Origin: Fodinibius sediminis | Lineage (GTDB): Bacteria > Bacteroidota > Rhodothermia > Balneolales > Balneolaceae | Length of the DNA stretch: 64,000 nucleotides | Assembly: GCF_900182555.1 (NCBI RefSeq) | Contig: NZ_FXTH01000009.1 | Span: forward strand, 142,748 to 206,747 | Reading direction: 5' to 3' | In this document: positions 45,834 through 55,709 of the stretch, piece by piece | How positions within the stretch are numbered: the first letter of the stretch is position 1 | Layout of the letters: every line of letters starts with the position of its first letter | The notes under the pieces: model-generated | The model's input: only the letters and a program-made list of their open reading frames with translations | The model's database searches: none | Told to the model about the DNA's origin: nothing | Made by a program: the position numbers and the translations under genes

Positions 45834-46796
45834 TCAGGACTGGCTGAGGACTTTCTGCTTGAAGTAGTTCAGGGTTTTCGTGAGCCCTTCTTTCCGGTCA
45901 AAAACAGGTTCCCAGTTCAACACTTCCCGGGCTCGCCCAATATTGGGCTGGCGAACTTTTGGGTCGTCCTTGGGCAGCTCCTCGAATGTAATTTCACTGT
46001 CGGAGCCGGTTAGTTCTATAATTTCCCTGGCAAACTCCAGGATGGTGATTTCCTGTGGATTGCCGATATTTACAGGATCGGTGAAGTCACTTTGAGAAAG
46101 ACGCCAGACGCCTTCAACAAGATCATCCACATAGGTGAACGAGCGCGTCTGGGAACCATCGCCATAGACCGTAAGCGGATTCCCATTAAGGGCTTGCCGC
46201 ATAAAGGTTGGCAGGGCCCGCCCGTCGTGCAGGCGCATGCGCGAGCCATAGGTATTGAAAATACGAACGATCCGGGTGTCAACACCGTGATAGCGATGAT
46301 AAGCCATCGTCATGGCCTCGGCAAATCGCTTGGCCTCATCATAGACCCCGCGGTCGCCAATGGGATTGACATTTCCCCAGTAGTCTTCAGCCTGGGGATG
46401 AATCAGCGGGTCCCCGTATACTTCACTCGTTGATGCCAGCAGGAATCGGGCATTTTTAGCTTTTGCCAGTCCCAGGGCCTTGTGGGTGCCCAGGGATCCG
46501 ACTTTCAGGGTCTGGATGGGCATTTCCAGATAATCAATGGGGGAAGCCGGGGATGCAAAATGCAGGATAAGGTCCAGTGCACCGCTTACATATATAAAGT
46601 TGGTTACGTCGTGCTCAATAAAGGTAAACCTTTCATGGCCAAAAAGATGAGCAATGTTATCGCCACTTCCCGTCACAAGATTGTCCATACAGATTACCTC
46701 ATACCCTTCCGAGAGGTAACGATCGCACAAGTGAGAGCCCAGAAAACCGGCTCCCCCTGTAATAAGGACGCGTTTCTTATTCGTTGATTCAGCCAC
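45834..46796 (-). CDS. uxs: UDP-glucuronate decarboxylase (UDP-xylose synthase)
   Basis: SDR-type enzyme converting UDP-glucuronate to UDP-xylose. [12 protein letters not shown] binds NAD+, [22 protein letters not shown] and the YDEAK catalytic pair (Tyr, Lys) are present, as is [19 protein letters not shown], characteristic of the UXS group. The length of 320 is typical. UDP-glucose dehydrogenase, which makes its substrate, is encoded just upstream (14 bases), so the two form a UDP-xylose route that would feed a surface glycan. Confidence 0.93.
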   Translation of the reverse strand: MAESTNKKRVLITGGAGFLGSHLCDRYLSEGYEVICMDNLVTGSGDNIAHLFGHERFTFIEHDVTNFIYVSGALDLILHFASPASPIDYLEMPIQTLKVGSLGTHKALGLAKAKNARFLLASTSEVYGDPLIHPQAEDYWGNVNPIGDRGVYDEAKRFAEAMTMAYHRYHGVDTRIVRIFNTYGSRMRLHDGRALPTFMRQALNGNPLTVYGDGSQTRSFTYVDDLVEGVWRLSQSDFTDPVNIGNPQEITILEFAREIIELTGSDSEITFEELPKDDPKVRQPNIGRAREVLNWEPVFDRKEGLTKTLNYFKQKVLSQS

Positions 46797-46810
46797 AGAC
46801 GCTAAATTAA

Positions 46811-48172
46811 TTAAAGACTGTTTTCCAGTTTCTTCCGTTCAGGAACATTTATGGCCGGTCGGCCCACGCTGATATAGGTGATGCCCGCCTTGCGTGCCCG
46901 TTCCAGATCGTACAGGTTGCGGCCGTCAAAAATGATGGGCTGCTTCATCTCATCGGCAAAGTTGTCTACCGTGGGACGGCGGAATTCATTCCACTCAGTA
47001 CAGATGACCAGCGCATCAATATTATCCAGGGCCGCTTTTTGATCATGAACAAAGGTCGTGTTGTCTAGCACCTTCGGGCTGGTGGCCTGCTTGAAGGTGC
47101 CGATAGCCTCCGGGTCGTAAGCCAGCAGCTTTGCTCCCCGCTCGGTCAGCTCATCAGCGATATACAGAGCCGGCGCTTCCCGGATATCGTCGGTCTCGGG
47201 CTTGAAGCTCAGTCCCCAGACGCCGAAGGTCATTCCGGAAAAATCCGTGGTCTCGTAATATTCTTCCATCTTCTTAACGATGGAAATTTTTTGGGACTCG
47301 TTCACTTTCATGACCGAATCCAGGATCTTGAAATCATAGCCATTCTGAGCGGCGGTGTAGTGGATGGCCTGTACATCTTTTGGGAAACAGCTGCCCCCGT
47401 ATCCGATACCGGCAAACAAAAAGCGCTTGCCGATGCGCGAATCAGTACCAATACCCCGCCGGATATTGTCGACGTTAGCCCCGACCTTTTCGCAGATGTT
47501 GGCGATTTCATTCATAAAGGTAATTTTGGTAGCCAGCATGGCGTTTGCCGCGTATTTGGTGAGCTCTGAGCTGCGCCGGTCCATCACAATAATGGGGTTC
47601 CCCGACCGTACAAAGGGCTCATACAGGGTTGTCATGATCTCTGCCGCCCGGTCACTGTCGGTACCGATGACCACGCGCTCGGGGTACATAAAATCGTCCA
47701 CGGCAGCCCCTTCCCGCAAAAATTCCGGGTTGGAAACCACATCAAAGCGTTCCCTGTCTACATTTTCGGCCACAGCTTCCTCTACCCGATCCCCGGTCCC
47801 CACCGGCACCGTGGATTTGTTGACAATAACCGTATAATCTTCAATGAGCGATCCCAGCTCTCCGGCGACCTGCATTACAGCGCTTAGATCGGCCTGCCCG
47901 TCACCACCGGGAGGAGTCGGCAGACATAAAAACACGATATCAGCATTGGAAACAGCACGGTCCATGTCAGTGGTAAAGTGAAGGCGTCCCTCACGCAGTC
48001 CCCGGGAAAAGAGCGTTTCAAGGCCCGGTTCATAGATGGGGATTTCTCCATCCCGCAGCTGATCGACCTTTTTTTTATCAATATCAACACACGTAACATC
48101 ATTACCCGAATCGGCAAAGCAAGTCCCGCTGACCAGCCCCACATACCCGGTACCAATTACTGCTATATTCAT
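46811..48172 (-). CDS. UDP-glucose 6-dehydrogenase
   Basis: Oxidises UDP-glucose to UDP-glucuronate with NAD+. [18 protein letters not shown] is the cofactor loop; the catalytic Cys is in [33 protein letters not shown] and [17 protein letters not shown] are family blocks. The length of 453 is normal. It starts 3 bases after the greA stop and is followed by the decarboxylase. Its product is a precursor for uronate- or xylose-containing polysaccharides. Confidence 0.96.
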   Translation of the reverse strand: MNIAVIGTGYVGLVSGTCFADSGNDVTCVDIDKKKVDQLRDGEIPIYEPGLETLFSRGLREGRLHFTTDMDRAVSNADIVFLCLPTPPGGDGQADLSAVMQVAGELGSLIEDYTVIVNKSTVPVGTGDRVEEAVAENVDRERFDVVSNPEFLREGAAVDDFMYPERVVIGTDSDRAAEIMTTLYEPFVRSGNPIIVMDRRSSELTKYAANAMLATKITFMNEIANICEKVGANVDNIRRGIGTDSRIGKRFLFAGIGYGGSCFPKDVQAIHYTAAQNGYDFKILDSVMKVNESQKISIVKKMEEYYETTDFSGMTFGVWGLSFKPETDDIREAPALYIADELTERGAKLLAYDPEAIGTFKQATSPKVLDNTTFVHDQKAALDNIDALVICTEWNEFRRPTVDNFADEMKQPIIFDGRNLYDLERARKAGITYISVGRPAINVPERKKLENSL

Positions 48173-48175
48173 ATA

Positions 48176-48646
48176 CTATCGCTCTATATTTTTGATTTCC
48201 AGTTTCAGCTTTCCCGCCGGAACCTCCACTTCAACAATTTCATCAATTTCCGATCCCAGAATAGCCTTGCCGATGGGTGATTCAACCGAAATTTTATTTT
48301 CTTTGAAATCAGCCTCGTCTTTTGAGACCAGCGTGTACTTAACTTCTTTCTCCACCTTGTGATTATAAATGGTCACCGTAGAAAGCAAATAAGCCTTGTC
48401 GGTGTTGACGTCCTCTTCATCAAGGATCCGGGCGTTGGCCAGCGCATTTTCGAGCTCGGCAATACGCTTCTCAAGCATGCCCTGGGCTTCTTTGGCTGCA
48501 TCATATTCTGCATTTTCACTCAGATCTCCCTTGGCCCGGGCTTCGGCTATCTCTTCAGCTATCTCCTTGCGTCCCCTGCCTTTTAAATCTTTAAGTTCAG
48601 CTTCCAGCTTTTCAAAACCTTCACGTGATAAATAATTCTTCTCCAC
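48176..48646 (-). CDS. greA: Transcription elongation factor GreA
   Basis: Rescues backtracked RNA polymerase by stimulating transcript cleavage. The N-terminal coiled-coil (LSREGFEKLEAELKDLKGRGRKEI, ARAKGDLSENAEYDAAKEAQ) holds the acidic tip, and the C-terminal domain has SVESPIGKAILGSEIDEIVEVEVPAG. The length of 156 is typical. The UDP-glucose dehydrogenase gene begins 3 bases after its stop, a tight arrangement that probably makes them one transcript. Confidence 0.96.
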   Translation of the reverse strand: MEKNYLSREGFEKLEAELKDLKGRGRKEIAEEIAEARAKGDLSENAEYDAAKEAQGMLEKRIAELENALANARILDEEDVNTDKAYLLSTVTIYNHKVEKEVKYTLVSKDEADFKENKISVESPIGKAILGSEIDEIVEVEVPAGKLKLEIKNIER

Positions 48647-49038
48647 GGTATCTAACGTTTAATTCAAAATCTTTATTCGTACATAAAAATAAATGCCAGC
48701 TATACAGCTGACATTCCTTGGTTTCAAAGTACCTTAAAATACCATCTTTAACTCTCTGTTACCAAATCTAAATTTATATGTTCCCATCCTGACAAATCCA
48801 TCAGCCGGGCATTACGAACAGCTGCCAATCCGACGGCTGATAACGAATATACAGCGTTGATACTCTTTGTTAAAGCAGCCGGCGGACACTTCCAGCATAT
48901 GATACAACGTAAAGCACTCCCGGTTATTTTCACCGGCCTGACCACTGTCGACGGCCGGGGTGTCTTTTTTAGATCGCAACGGCAGAGCCGTTAACCTCAA
49001 CTCTTCTCCTTGCATAACAGGACGATCTAGGACCATCG
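48647..49038. other. Intergenic region between the PAS-LuxR gene and greA
   Basis: No confident gene. A minus-strand frame of 74 residues (49036-48812) starts 2 bases after the LuxR gene's stop but resembles nothing and is not annotated. A terminator-like hairpin is at 48687-48715 (listed separately). Confidence 0.5.
48687..48715 (-). terminator. Intrinsic terminator on the minus strand
   Basis: On the minus strand a 10-bp stem with one mismatch (AATGTCAGCT, loop GTAT, AGCTGGCATT; 48692-48715) is followed by TATTTTTATG. It would end the transcript of the PAS-LuxR regulator before greA. Confidence 0.6.
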
Positions 49039-49851
49039 TTAAATTTCCAGGATCCCTGTCTTAAAGGCATAAGCGATGAGCTCACTGGTATTCTTGAGTC
49101 CGAATTTTTCGAGCATATTTTTCCGGTGGGTGATCACTGTAGATTCACTGATGTACAATATTTTTCCGATTTGACTGCTGGTCTTCCCTTCCGCCAACAA
49201 AGTCAGGATTTCCATTTCTCTCGGGGTAATGCTGTTGCTGGTCTTATTATTCTCAGTCGCATAGGTTTTAGAATGCTCAAGATGATATAAGCCATCAGAA
49301 TCGCTGATAAATATGGAAAGTGTAATGGGGTTTCCCCTCTCCTCTTCAGCTTCTCCAACCAGCTGATAAAAAGACTGGGTAAGAAGAATTTCATCTTTTC
49401 CATTCGATTGTACAGGACTTGCCTGCTGCTCAATCCTGATCCACTTTTGTCTCGCGGTTTTCATTCGATAGCTGTAATTAATTGAAATACGGCTAATGGG
49501 ATCTATTTCATGCTGATTTACATATGTGCCAAGATCCGGGAATATATTTTGGCTAATGATCTGTAAGTCTTCAGGATGAAAATATTCTTCGAGAAATGTT
49601 TGATAATCAAGCGCCATAAGTCGCTTGGCCGAGACTCCCAGTATTTGCTTGACATTCGGACTCATATAGTCAAATTTGAATGTCACATGATTGAATAGTG
49701 AATAAATGACCGACCCGCTTGATAAGAGGGAGTTTTGATGATCAATACGCTCCAAATGGGAGTGGATATCACCAGCATTCAAATGCGTTCCCGAGAAATC
49801 CCGAAGTAAATCTGCCATCTTTTGAGCAATTCTATTCTTCTTCATGGCCAT
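49039..49851 (-). CDS. PAS-domain LuxR-type transcriptional regulator
   Basis: The 270-residue regulator has an N-terminal PAS-like domain (about 45-165: VIYSLFNHVTFKFDYMSPNVKQILGV is the typical PAS opening, YFHPEDLQII the classic later loop) and a C-terminal LuxR-type helix-turn-helix (about 205-268: ITPREMEILTLLAEGKTSSQIGKILYIS). No receiver domain is present, so signal input is probably through PAS. It is divergent from an AraC-type gene with a perfect dyad between them. The effector is unknown. Confidence 0.88.
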   Translation of the reverse strand: MAMKKNRIAQKMADLLRDFSGTHLNAGDIHSHLERIDHQNSLLSSGSVIYSLFNHVTFKFDYMSPNVKQILGVSAKRLMALDYQTFLEEYFHPEDLQIISQNIFPDLGTYVNQHEIDPISRISINYSYRMKTARQKWIRIEQQASPVQSNGKDEILLTQSFYQLVGEAEEERGNPITLSIFISDSDGLYHLEHSKTYATENNKTSNSITPREMEILTLLAEGKTSSQIGKILYISESTVITHRKNMLEKFGLKNTSELIAYAFKTGILEI

Positions 49852-49903
49852 TCAAAATATCATCGTTCTCCCCTTTTAGTATCTAAATAACAATTTTTCA
49901 TAA

Positions 49904-49925
49904 ATATCCCCATTTCTGGGGATAT
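49904..49925. promoter_or_regulatory. Perfect dyad in the divergent promoter region
   Basis: ATATCCCCA (49904-49912), 4-base gap, TGGGGATAT (49917-49925). It lies 53 bases upstream of the PAS-LuxR start and 82 bases upstream of the AraC start, between the two divergent regulators. It suggests an operator for one of them; which one is not known. Confidence 0.5.
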
Positions 49926-50006
49926 CTTTTCCGGCTAATATTGAATAACCTTGCTATAGAAGAGTAGAATATCAGGGCTTCTTTTCAATATTATGTCCGG
50001 GGATTC

Positions 50007-50861
50007 ATGTTTATCCGTTTTCTCAAACCACATCGAGCGCTTAGAAAATATATACGTCATTATGTGAATTGTGAAATAGGAACCGACGGCAGCTGGACTC
50101 ACAGCAGCATGGTACCGCCCGGTTGTGCCAAGCTTTCAATCACCTTGAACAAGGACAACATCAGGGTAAAAGAGAATAGCCGGGAAGAAACAAAATATGA
50201 ACCTATTACCTTTGTCGGACAGACCACACAATACAAAAACCTGGCCTGGCGCGACAGGCTGCATCTATTCCTTGTTGTTTTTGAGCCTTTCGGCGCTTTT
50301 CCATTACTCGGCATTTCACAGGACTGCTGTCAAAACCAGTGTATTGGGTTTAGTGCCCTTGTTGGGTCGTCCGAATCCTTCCTGGAAGAACATCTTGCTG
50401 AAAAGCAGGAAACTGATGACGTTCGGGAGTGCGTGGACAGGTTTTTCCTGAAAAGAATCAAGCGTCTGACTAAAAGGGATGAGATAAAAAAACTGTCACA
50501 TGCCATTGAAAAGATTAAACGATGCCATCGGAGCCGATCATCAGTCAAAGCACTATGCCGAGAGACCGGTTACTCTCTAAGTACATTCGAAAGGCACATG
50601 AAAAAGATTGTAGGCGTAAGGCCAAAAGAATTCCAGAGAATCATGCGGTTCAACTTGTGTCTTGACTACATCAGTCAACAACCAAAACCATTGAATTGGT
50701 CCCGGGTTGCCCATCGCTTCGGCTATTACGATCAGACTCATTTTATCAAAGAGTTCAAATTGTTCTACGGCAAGACCCCGGCCCAACATACTTCCGAGGA
50801 TAACCACTTATTAAGTGATGTTGCTCATAGGGATAAACAGCCTATTGACGAAACCGTTTAA
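50007..50861 (+). CDS. AraC-family regulator with DUF6597-like N-terminal domain
   Basis: The 284-residue protein begins FLKPHRALRKYIRHYVNCEI, the opening of the DUF6597-type sensor domain often fused to AraC regulators. The C-terminal HTH contains SVKALCRETGYSLSTFERHMKKIVGVRPKEFQRIMRFN and later FGYYDQTHFIKEFKLFYGKTPAQ, the AraC signature. It is divergent from the PAS-LuxR gene and precedes the amidohydrolase gene by about 180 bases, so it may control that gene. The ligand is unknown. Confidence 0.9.
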   Translation: MFIRFLKPHRALRKYIRHYVNCEIGTDGSWTHSSMVPPGCAKLSITLNKDNIRVKENSREETKYEPITFVGQTTQYKNLAWRDRLHLFLVVFEPFGAFPLLGISQDCCQNQCIGFSALVGSSESFLEEHLAEKQETDDVRECVDRFFLKRIKRLTKRDEIKKLSHAIEKIKRCHRSRSSVKALCRETGYSLSTFERHMKKIVGVRPKEFQRIMRFNLCLDYISQQPKPLNWSRVAHRFGYYDQTHFIKEFKLFYGKTPAQHTSEDNHLLSDVAHRDKQPIDETV

Positions 50862-51044
50862 CTTCAGGCTGTATTTCACCGTGCGATAAATACAGTCCGA
50901 ATCCCTCCTCCCTTCAATTCAATTTGACGATTTTTTACTATAACCCGCCCGTAATTCTCCTGAACTTTGTCTGTAACTCCTAAGGGAACGAATAGCCGTA
51001 TAACAGTCGGGATTTTATTTTGAATATTAAAACTACGGTGAGAA

Positions 51045-52553
51045 ATGAAAACAAAAGCTCCTCTTCCAACGCTAATACTGCTTTTCATTTTACCCTGTTC
51101 ATTTCATGCCCAGCCTATTGATGCCTCCTCCTCCCCTATCGTGATTTCAGATGTTATAATTGTGGATGTCGTAAAGGGGCAACTCATCCCCGATCAAACC
51201 GTAATAATTGCCGGTCAGCAGATCACTGGCCTGGGTCAGGTGGATTCTTTGTCCACACCCGGCCATGCAACCATGATTAACGCCAGAAACAAGTACCTGA
51301 TCCCCGGCCTGTGGGATATGCATGTGCATCTGGATGACAAACCGGGGCTGCACTTCACCGATAAAGACAAAAAAATGACACTGGACCTCCTTGTTGTCCA
51401 TGGCATTGTGGGGGTTAGGGATATGGGAGGAAATCTCCGTCAGCTTGCTGAATGGAAAAGGTGGACCGCTAATGAACAACTCATTGCCCCGCAGATCATC
51501 GCAGCAGGTCCCTATCTTGATGGAAATCCCTCTCTGCAACGCTATTACTCATATCCTCTGTCAACAGCAGAACAAGCACGTTCTTTGGTTCGAACGTTAA
51601 ACAAGAATTCCAACATTGATTTCGTCAAGGTGTACAGTAACCTCAGCCGCAAAACGTACGTTGCTATAGCTGAAGAAGCCAACAAGCTGGGCATTCCTTT
51701 CGCCGGACATCTACCACCCACAATTAAACTTGAAGAGGCCATTGAGGCCGGTCAGCGAAGTTTTGAGCACGGCGATCCATTAGCCTACCGCTGTACGGAA
51801 CAAGCCACTGAATATCGAAAGATAATAGAAGAGGCGAACAGCCTTGAACGGATGCATCCCAAACGTATCAGGGCATTAGATATATTTGCCGGTGCAGACA
51901 AAGAAGTAATGACCTCTTTTGATCCCAGTGCGTGTAAGAATCTTCTTGGAAAATTGGAAAATGCAGCCGTATGGTACACACCCACTCATGCCGTTTTCAA
52001 GGGAATGACACATATTACAGAGCCTCCATCAGAGGATGATCCACGCTATCAGACGTTACATCCCCAGTATAAAAATCTTTGGCAACAACGTGTTAACTCG
52101 ATCCCGGACTCTATCGTACAGAAGCCGGGCTTTGGTCAAATGAACCATGATTTCTTTGAATCCCGGTTCAAAATCACCCATACACTTCATGAAGCCGGTG
52201 TTCCCCTGCTGGCGGGCACCGATATGCCCGATCTGCCCTATATTTTTCCCGGCTCAAGTTTGCATGATGAACTGGAACTCATGGTACAGGCTGGCCTCTC
52301 TCCTGCCGAAGCCCTGAGTACAGCCACCATTAATCCAGCGCAATACCTGGGACGAGAATACGAGATGGGAACAGTTGCTGTCGCCAATACCGCTGATCTG
52401 GTGCTTCTCAATGAGAATCCGCTGAAGGACATCAATAATGTGCGGGATATCCATGCCGTAGTTTTAAGAGGAAGACTGCTAAAACGGGCGGCGCTGGACT
52501 CCATGCTAAATGAGATAAAGAGCAAAGTAAAGAAATTCAAAAAACGCGAATAA
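51045..52553 (+). CDS. Exported amidohydrolase-family protein
   Basis: Metal-dependent hydrolase with a signal peptide (about 1-22, ending FHAQ) and a TIM barrel. The metal motif DMHVHLD gives His93 and His95, followed by FVKVYSNLSRKTY, GIPFAGHLPP, SFEHGDPL and LAGTDMPD (the late Asp). The order resembles the imidazolonepropionase/prolidase-like group of exported amidohydrolases. No metal-bridging carbamate Lys is certain; VKVYS could supply it. It is followed, after about 30 bases, by an exported M3 peptidase, so peptide or cyclic-dipeptide breakdown is plausible. Confidence 0.87.
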   Translation: MKTKAPLPTLILLFILPCSFHAQPIDASSSPIVISDVIIVDVVKGQLIPDQTVIIAGQQITGLGQVDSLSTPGHATMINARNKYLIPGLWDMHVHLDDKPGLHFTDKDKKMTLDLLVVHGIVGVRDMGGNLRQLAEWKRWTANEQLIAPQIIAAGPYLDGNPSLQRYYSYPLSTAEQARSLVRTLNKNSNIDFVKVYSNLSRKTYVAIAEEANKLGIPFAGHLPPTIKLEEAIEAGQRSFEHGDPLAYRCTEQATEYRKIIEEANSLERMHPKRIRALDIFAGADKEVMTSFDPSACKNLLGKLENAAVWYTPTHAVFKGMTHITEPPSEDDPRYQTLHPQYKNLWQQRVNSIPDSIVQKPGFGQMNHDFFESRFKITHTLHEAGVPLLAGTDMPDLPYIFPGSSLHDELELMVQAGLSPAEALSTATINPAQYLGREYEMGTVAVANTADLVLLNENPLKDINNVRDIHAVVLRGRLLKRAALDSMLNEIKSKVKKFKKRE

Positions 52554-52584
52554 GATTCCTTATATCAACTAAATCCACAGAGAG

Positions 52585-54729
52585 ATGAAAACACAAACTT
52601 TCCTATCGTTATTAATAATTGTTTTGGGACTTTCAACGACAGCCGTTCGTTCCCAGGATAACACCAACAATACCAATCCCTTTCTACGTACGACTGCACA
52701 AACAGATGAGCAGCTAAATGCTCCATTTACAGATCATGCTAATATTAAACCAGCCAATCGATTAACCGATCCGGGGCCGGTGTGGCAGGGGCTTACCGAC
52801 ACCACTGCATTTAACGAACGGATAAAGGCTCATATTTATCGGGCGGACCTGAAAATTGATCGCTTAAAAAAACAGCTCAAGGGTCAGAGACTTATAGAGC
52901 CTGTTGAACATAAAGCCTTGCAGTATCTGTCTGCCGAACGAGAGCTTGAAAATGCCCGCCTGCTGGCGCGGATTGTCCTTAACGCTCATCCGGAGAAGAC
53001 CTTCAGAGATGTAGCCCAACGCTGGGATAGCCGGTTGTCGAAAAAGCTCGGACAACTTAACACGGACCCTGAAGTCTATTACTACCTGGCTGAAATCGAT
53101 TCCTCCGAACTCTCACCGGAACTTCGTTATATCCGAGACAAAAAACTTACGATTTTTGAACGCAATGGTGTTCTGCTTGGAAAAGAAGAAAGAGAACAGG
53201 TGGCTGAACTTAAATACAAGATTACGACCTTCGGCAATCAATTCGAGCGCAATATATTCGAGAATACTCCTACCCTGACTATCCACAGAGATTCATTATC
53301 AGGAATTTCCACGGAATGGATAGAAAGCCATCCCCAGGATGAACAAGGATTTGTTCGTATCCCCCTGACGAATCCAAATATGAATCAGTTAGCCATCTAC
53401 GCCGAGCAAGAATATGCACGGCAGGCAGCGATGAAAGGTTATTATACGAAGGGTTATCCCCTGAATTTTTCTGTGCTCGACTCCCTCCGAACCGCTCGTC
53501 ATACACTGGCCAGACTTCTGGGCTATGAATCCTGGGCCCATTATTCGGCAGAGCCGTTAATGACCAAATCACCTCGAAGAATCCAACAGTTTCTTTCGCA
53601 GATAGCAACCATATCGAAAGAACCTATAGAAAATGAAATAAATCAGCTGCTGCAAATAAAAAAAGAGACGGATCCAACGGCAGAAGAGATTGATTGGGTG
53701 ATTAGCCGGTATCTACAAAATAAAGTAATGTCAAAAAACTATAATTTTAGTGCCTCAAAAATAAAAGAGTACCTGTCTTGTGAGCAGGTTATAGACGGGG
53801 TCTTAACGACTTCAGAAAAATTATATGATATAGAGATCCGACATGCACCCCAGCTTCCAAAATGGAGTCCAGCCGTCGAGCCTTATGAAATAGTTGATCA
53901 TGGAAATCTAATAGGACGGATTTATCTCGATATGCATCCACGGAAAGGCAAGTTTGGAGGTGCAGGTAATTTTACATTACGCATGGGGAACAGTACCGTT
54001 CCCGAGACCACACTCCTGATGAATTTGCCGGGCGGCACCCCCGATGATCCCGGACTGCTTGACCCCGGGCAGGTTAGGGTAATTTTTCATGAGTTTGGAC
54101 ACGCCCTGCATAGAATATTTACAGGAAGCGCCCCGGCAGTGGGCAAAATGGAATGGGATTTTATAGAAGCGCCCTCCCGGTTGTTTGAGGAGTGGGCTAA
54201 GGATCCCAAAAATCTAAGCCGTTTTGCCAGACATTATGAAACCGGAGAGCCTATCCCCAATAAAATGGTGAAAGCATACAACCAGTCTGATCAATTTGGA
54301 CGGGCACTACGTACTCATTATAGCCTTTGGCCGGCAGTTTTATCATTTCAGCACTTTAACAGTGCTCCGCACGAACAATCAATAAAAGAAGTGGAAGACC
54401 ATACATTTGAGTCCGCCTTCCATTTTAAACGGCCGGACTGGTTTCATCCATCCAGCTTTTTGCCTCATCTTTTTTTGTATTCCTCAAACTTTTACACCTA
54501 CCTGTGGTCCGACGTCATTGCCCAAGATTTGTTAACTCGATTTGACAATAAAAACCTGCTCAATCCCGATGTTGGTCATCGATATAGAAAAATCATCCTG
54601 GAACGTTCCGGCACCGCGCCTATGGAAGAACTCATCGAAGAATTTCTGGGCCGGCCGTTTAACACCGAGGCCTGGCAGGACTGGCTGAATGGCAGCCAAA
54701 AACGAACAATAACCCAAACCGAGAGATGA
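52585..54729 (+). CDS. Exported peptidase of the M3 (oligopeptidase/Dcp) family
   Basis: Zinc peptidase of 714 residues with a signal peptide ending RSQ. The zinc motif HEFGHALH sits at 502-509 (His502, His506), with the third ligand Glu in WDFIEAPSRLFEEW. Further family blocks are GRIYLDMHPRKGKFGGAG, HPSSFLPHLF and YLWSDVIAQDL. It degrades oligopeptides, here in the periplasm or outside. It follows the amidohydrolase by about 30 bases. The next gene is a broken esterase. Confidence 0.93.
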   Translation: MKTQTFLSLLIIVLGLSTTAVRSQDNTNNTNPFLRTTAQTDEQLNAPFTDHANIKPANRLTDPGPVWQGLTDTTAFNERIKAHIYRADLKIDRLKKQLKGQRLIEPVEHKALQYLSAERELENARLLARIVLNAHPEKTFRDVAQRWDSRLSKKLGQLNTDPEVYYYLAEIDSSELSPELRYIRDKKLTIFERNGVLLGKEEREQVAELKYKITTFGNQFERNIFENTPTLTIHRDSLSGISTEWIESHPQDEQGFVRIPLTNPNMNQLAIYAEQEYARQAAMKGYYTKGYPLNFSVLDSLRTARHTLARLLGYESWAHYSAEPLMTKSPRRIQQFLSQIATISKEPIENEINQLLQIKKETDPTAEEIDWVISRYLQNKVMSKNYNFSASKIKEYLSCEQVIDGVLTTSEKLYDIEIRHAPQLPKWSPAVEPYEIVDHGNLIGRIYLDMHPRKGKFGGAGNFTLRMGNSTVPETTLLMNLPGGTPDDPGLLDPGQVRVIFHEFGHALHRIFTGSAPAVGKMEWDFIEAPSRLFEEWAKDPKNLSRFARHYETGEPIPNKMVKAYNQSDQFGRALRTHYSLWPAVLSFQHFNSAPHEQSIKEVEDHTFESAFHFKRPDWFHPSSFLPHLFLYSSNFYTYLWSDVIAQDLLTRFDNKNLLNPDVGHRYRKIILERSGTAPMEELIEEFLGRPFNTEAWQDWLNGSQKRTITQTER

Positions 54730-54733
54730 CCTT

Positions 54734-55077
54734 ATGAAACCATTCAATATAAAAAAGATCGCAATCCTGGCCTTTTCATGCTCGGTTATTTTTGTCTCTA
54801 TCTTAATAGCACAAGCGCAGGAAGCCATCAATGGAAACGAGCCAATCAGCATCGAAACCGCGATGACGTTTCAATCGGACATTCTGGAGGAGGAATGTCG
54901 CATCTTGGTTCGGCTGCCCGAGGGTTGGTTATAAGAGCACCCGGAGTACCCGATATCCGTGCCCTATCTACCCGATGGAAAACATTTTTTCATCACCTAA
55001 GGGGAATCGTCGGTTTTTTATCAGGAGTAGACCGGGCTCCGCCGATGATCGTCGTAGGACGGGTAAAGGGATTATAA
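54734..55077 (+). pseudogene. Broken alpha/beta-hydrolase (putative esterase) gene
   Basis: It opens 5 bases after the M3 peptidase with a signal peptide (ILIAQAQ) and then the esterase-type start (ETAMTFQSDILEEECRILVRLPEGW), then hits a stop at 54932. The next piece of the esterase fold (EYPISVPYLPDGKHFFHH, GIVGFLS, then MIVVGR) continues in another frame until 55075. So at least one frameshift is present and the rest, including the nucleophile Ser region, is lost. The family is PF00756-like (enterobactin/bacillibactin esterase). It was probably part of the same operon. Confidence 0.72.
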
Positions 55078-55286
55078 GTTTGGGTTGATATGGTATTCAT
55101 CCATACGTTCATCACGGACATGGTTAGACCATGGTGTAAGGGACACTTTGCCTTCATACAGGACCTGCTCTATTACAAAACCTGCCGTGCACTTCTATCC
55201 CTAATCCAGACTCATGGTCAAAAATTTGAACTGTAAGCTGGTAACTGCTGTTGATATCGTACTAAACCCAATGAAACAAGGAAAAT

Positions 55287-55445
55287 ATGGACCTGTTGAA
55301 AATCATATTTGCCGTCATCCTGCCTCCCCTCGGCGTGTTCATGGAAGTTGGAATAAAGGGGGCCTTCTGGTTGAATATCCTGCTGACCCTGCTTGGTTAT
55401 ATCCCCGGTATCGTCCATGCCGTCTGGATTATCGCACGGAAGTAA
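55287..55445 (+). CDS. YqaE/Pmp3-family small membrane protein
   Basis: The 52-residue protein consists of two hydrophobic helices: MDLLKIIFAVILPPLGVFME, then AFWLNILLTLLGYIPGIVHA, ending VWIIARK. This is the Pmp3/YqaE pattern with the Pro-Pro after the first helix and the LLGYIPGxxHA core. Such proteins modulate membrane potential and stress tolerance. No RBS is clear. It stands alone between the broken esterase and the TrmH gene. Confidence 0.88.
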   Translation: MDLLKIIFAVILPPLGVFMEVGIKGAFWLNILLTLLGYIPGIVHAVWIIARK

Positions 55446-55709
55446 TCAGCCCTGACCACGCAGGTCACCTAGATGTATTTTTGCCTCTCCAATACGAGTA
55501 TCAAAGCAGGGGACTTGGCACATAGCATCCATTGCCCCTTCCAACTCAGCGCACGGGGCAGGATAATTTCACGCTCCATAGCCGGACTTATTAAAAAGTG
55601 CACTATTTTACTCCTGCATCAGCAACCCAAGCGTCCCCCCGGCAGCTACCTTTCGGAACTTAAAATTCATATCTTTGACTTCATTTTTTGACCAAACAGC
55701 CTCAGAAAC
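55446..55709. other. Intergenic region before the TrmH-type gene
   Basis: No gene is seen; a plus-strand frame of 72 codons (55473-55691) has no coding look. The region probably holds the promoter of the methyltransferase. Confidence 0.5.

Noticed and set aside
48812..49036. 74-residue frame starting 2 bases after the PAS-LuxR gene stop
   Set aside because: Composition is not protein-like over its length and it matches nothing I know; a terminator follows, so it could be transcribed, but there is no support for translation.
50876..51088. Minus-strand 70-residue frame overlapping the amidohydrolase start
   Set aside because: It has a protein-like tail but begins inside a clear gene on the other strand and has no family match.
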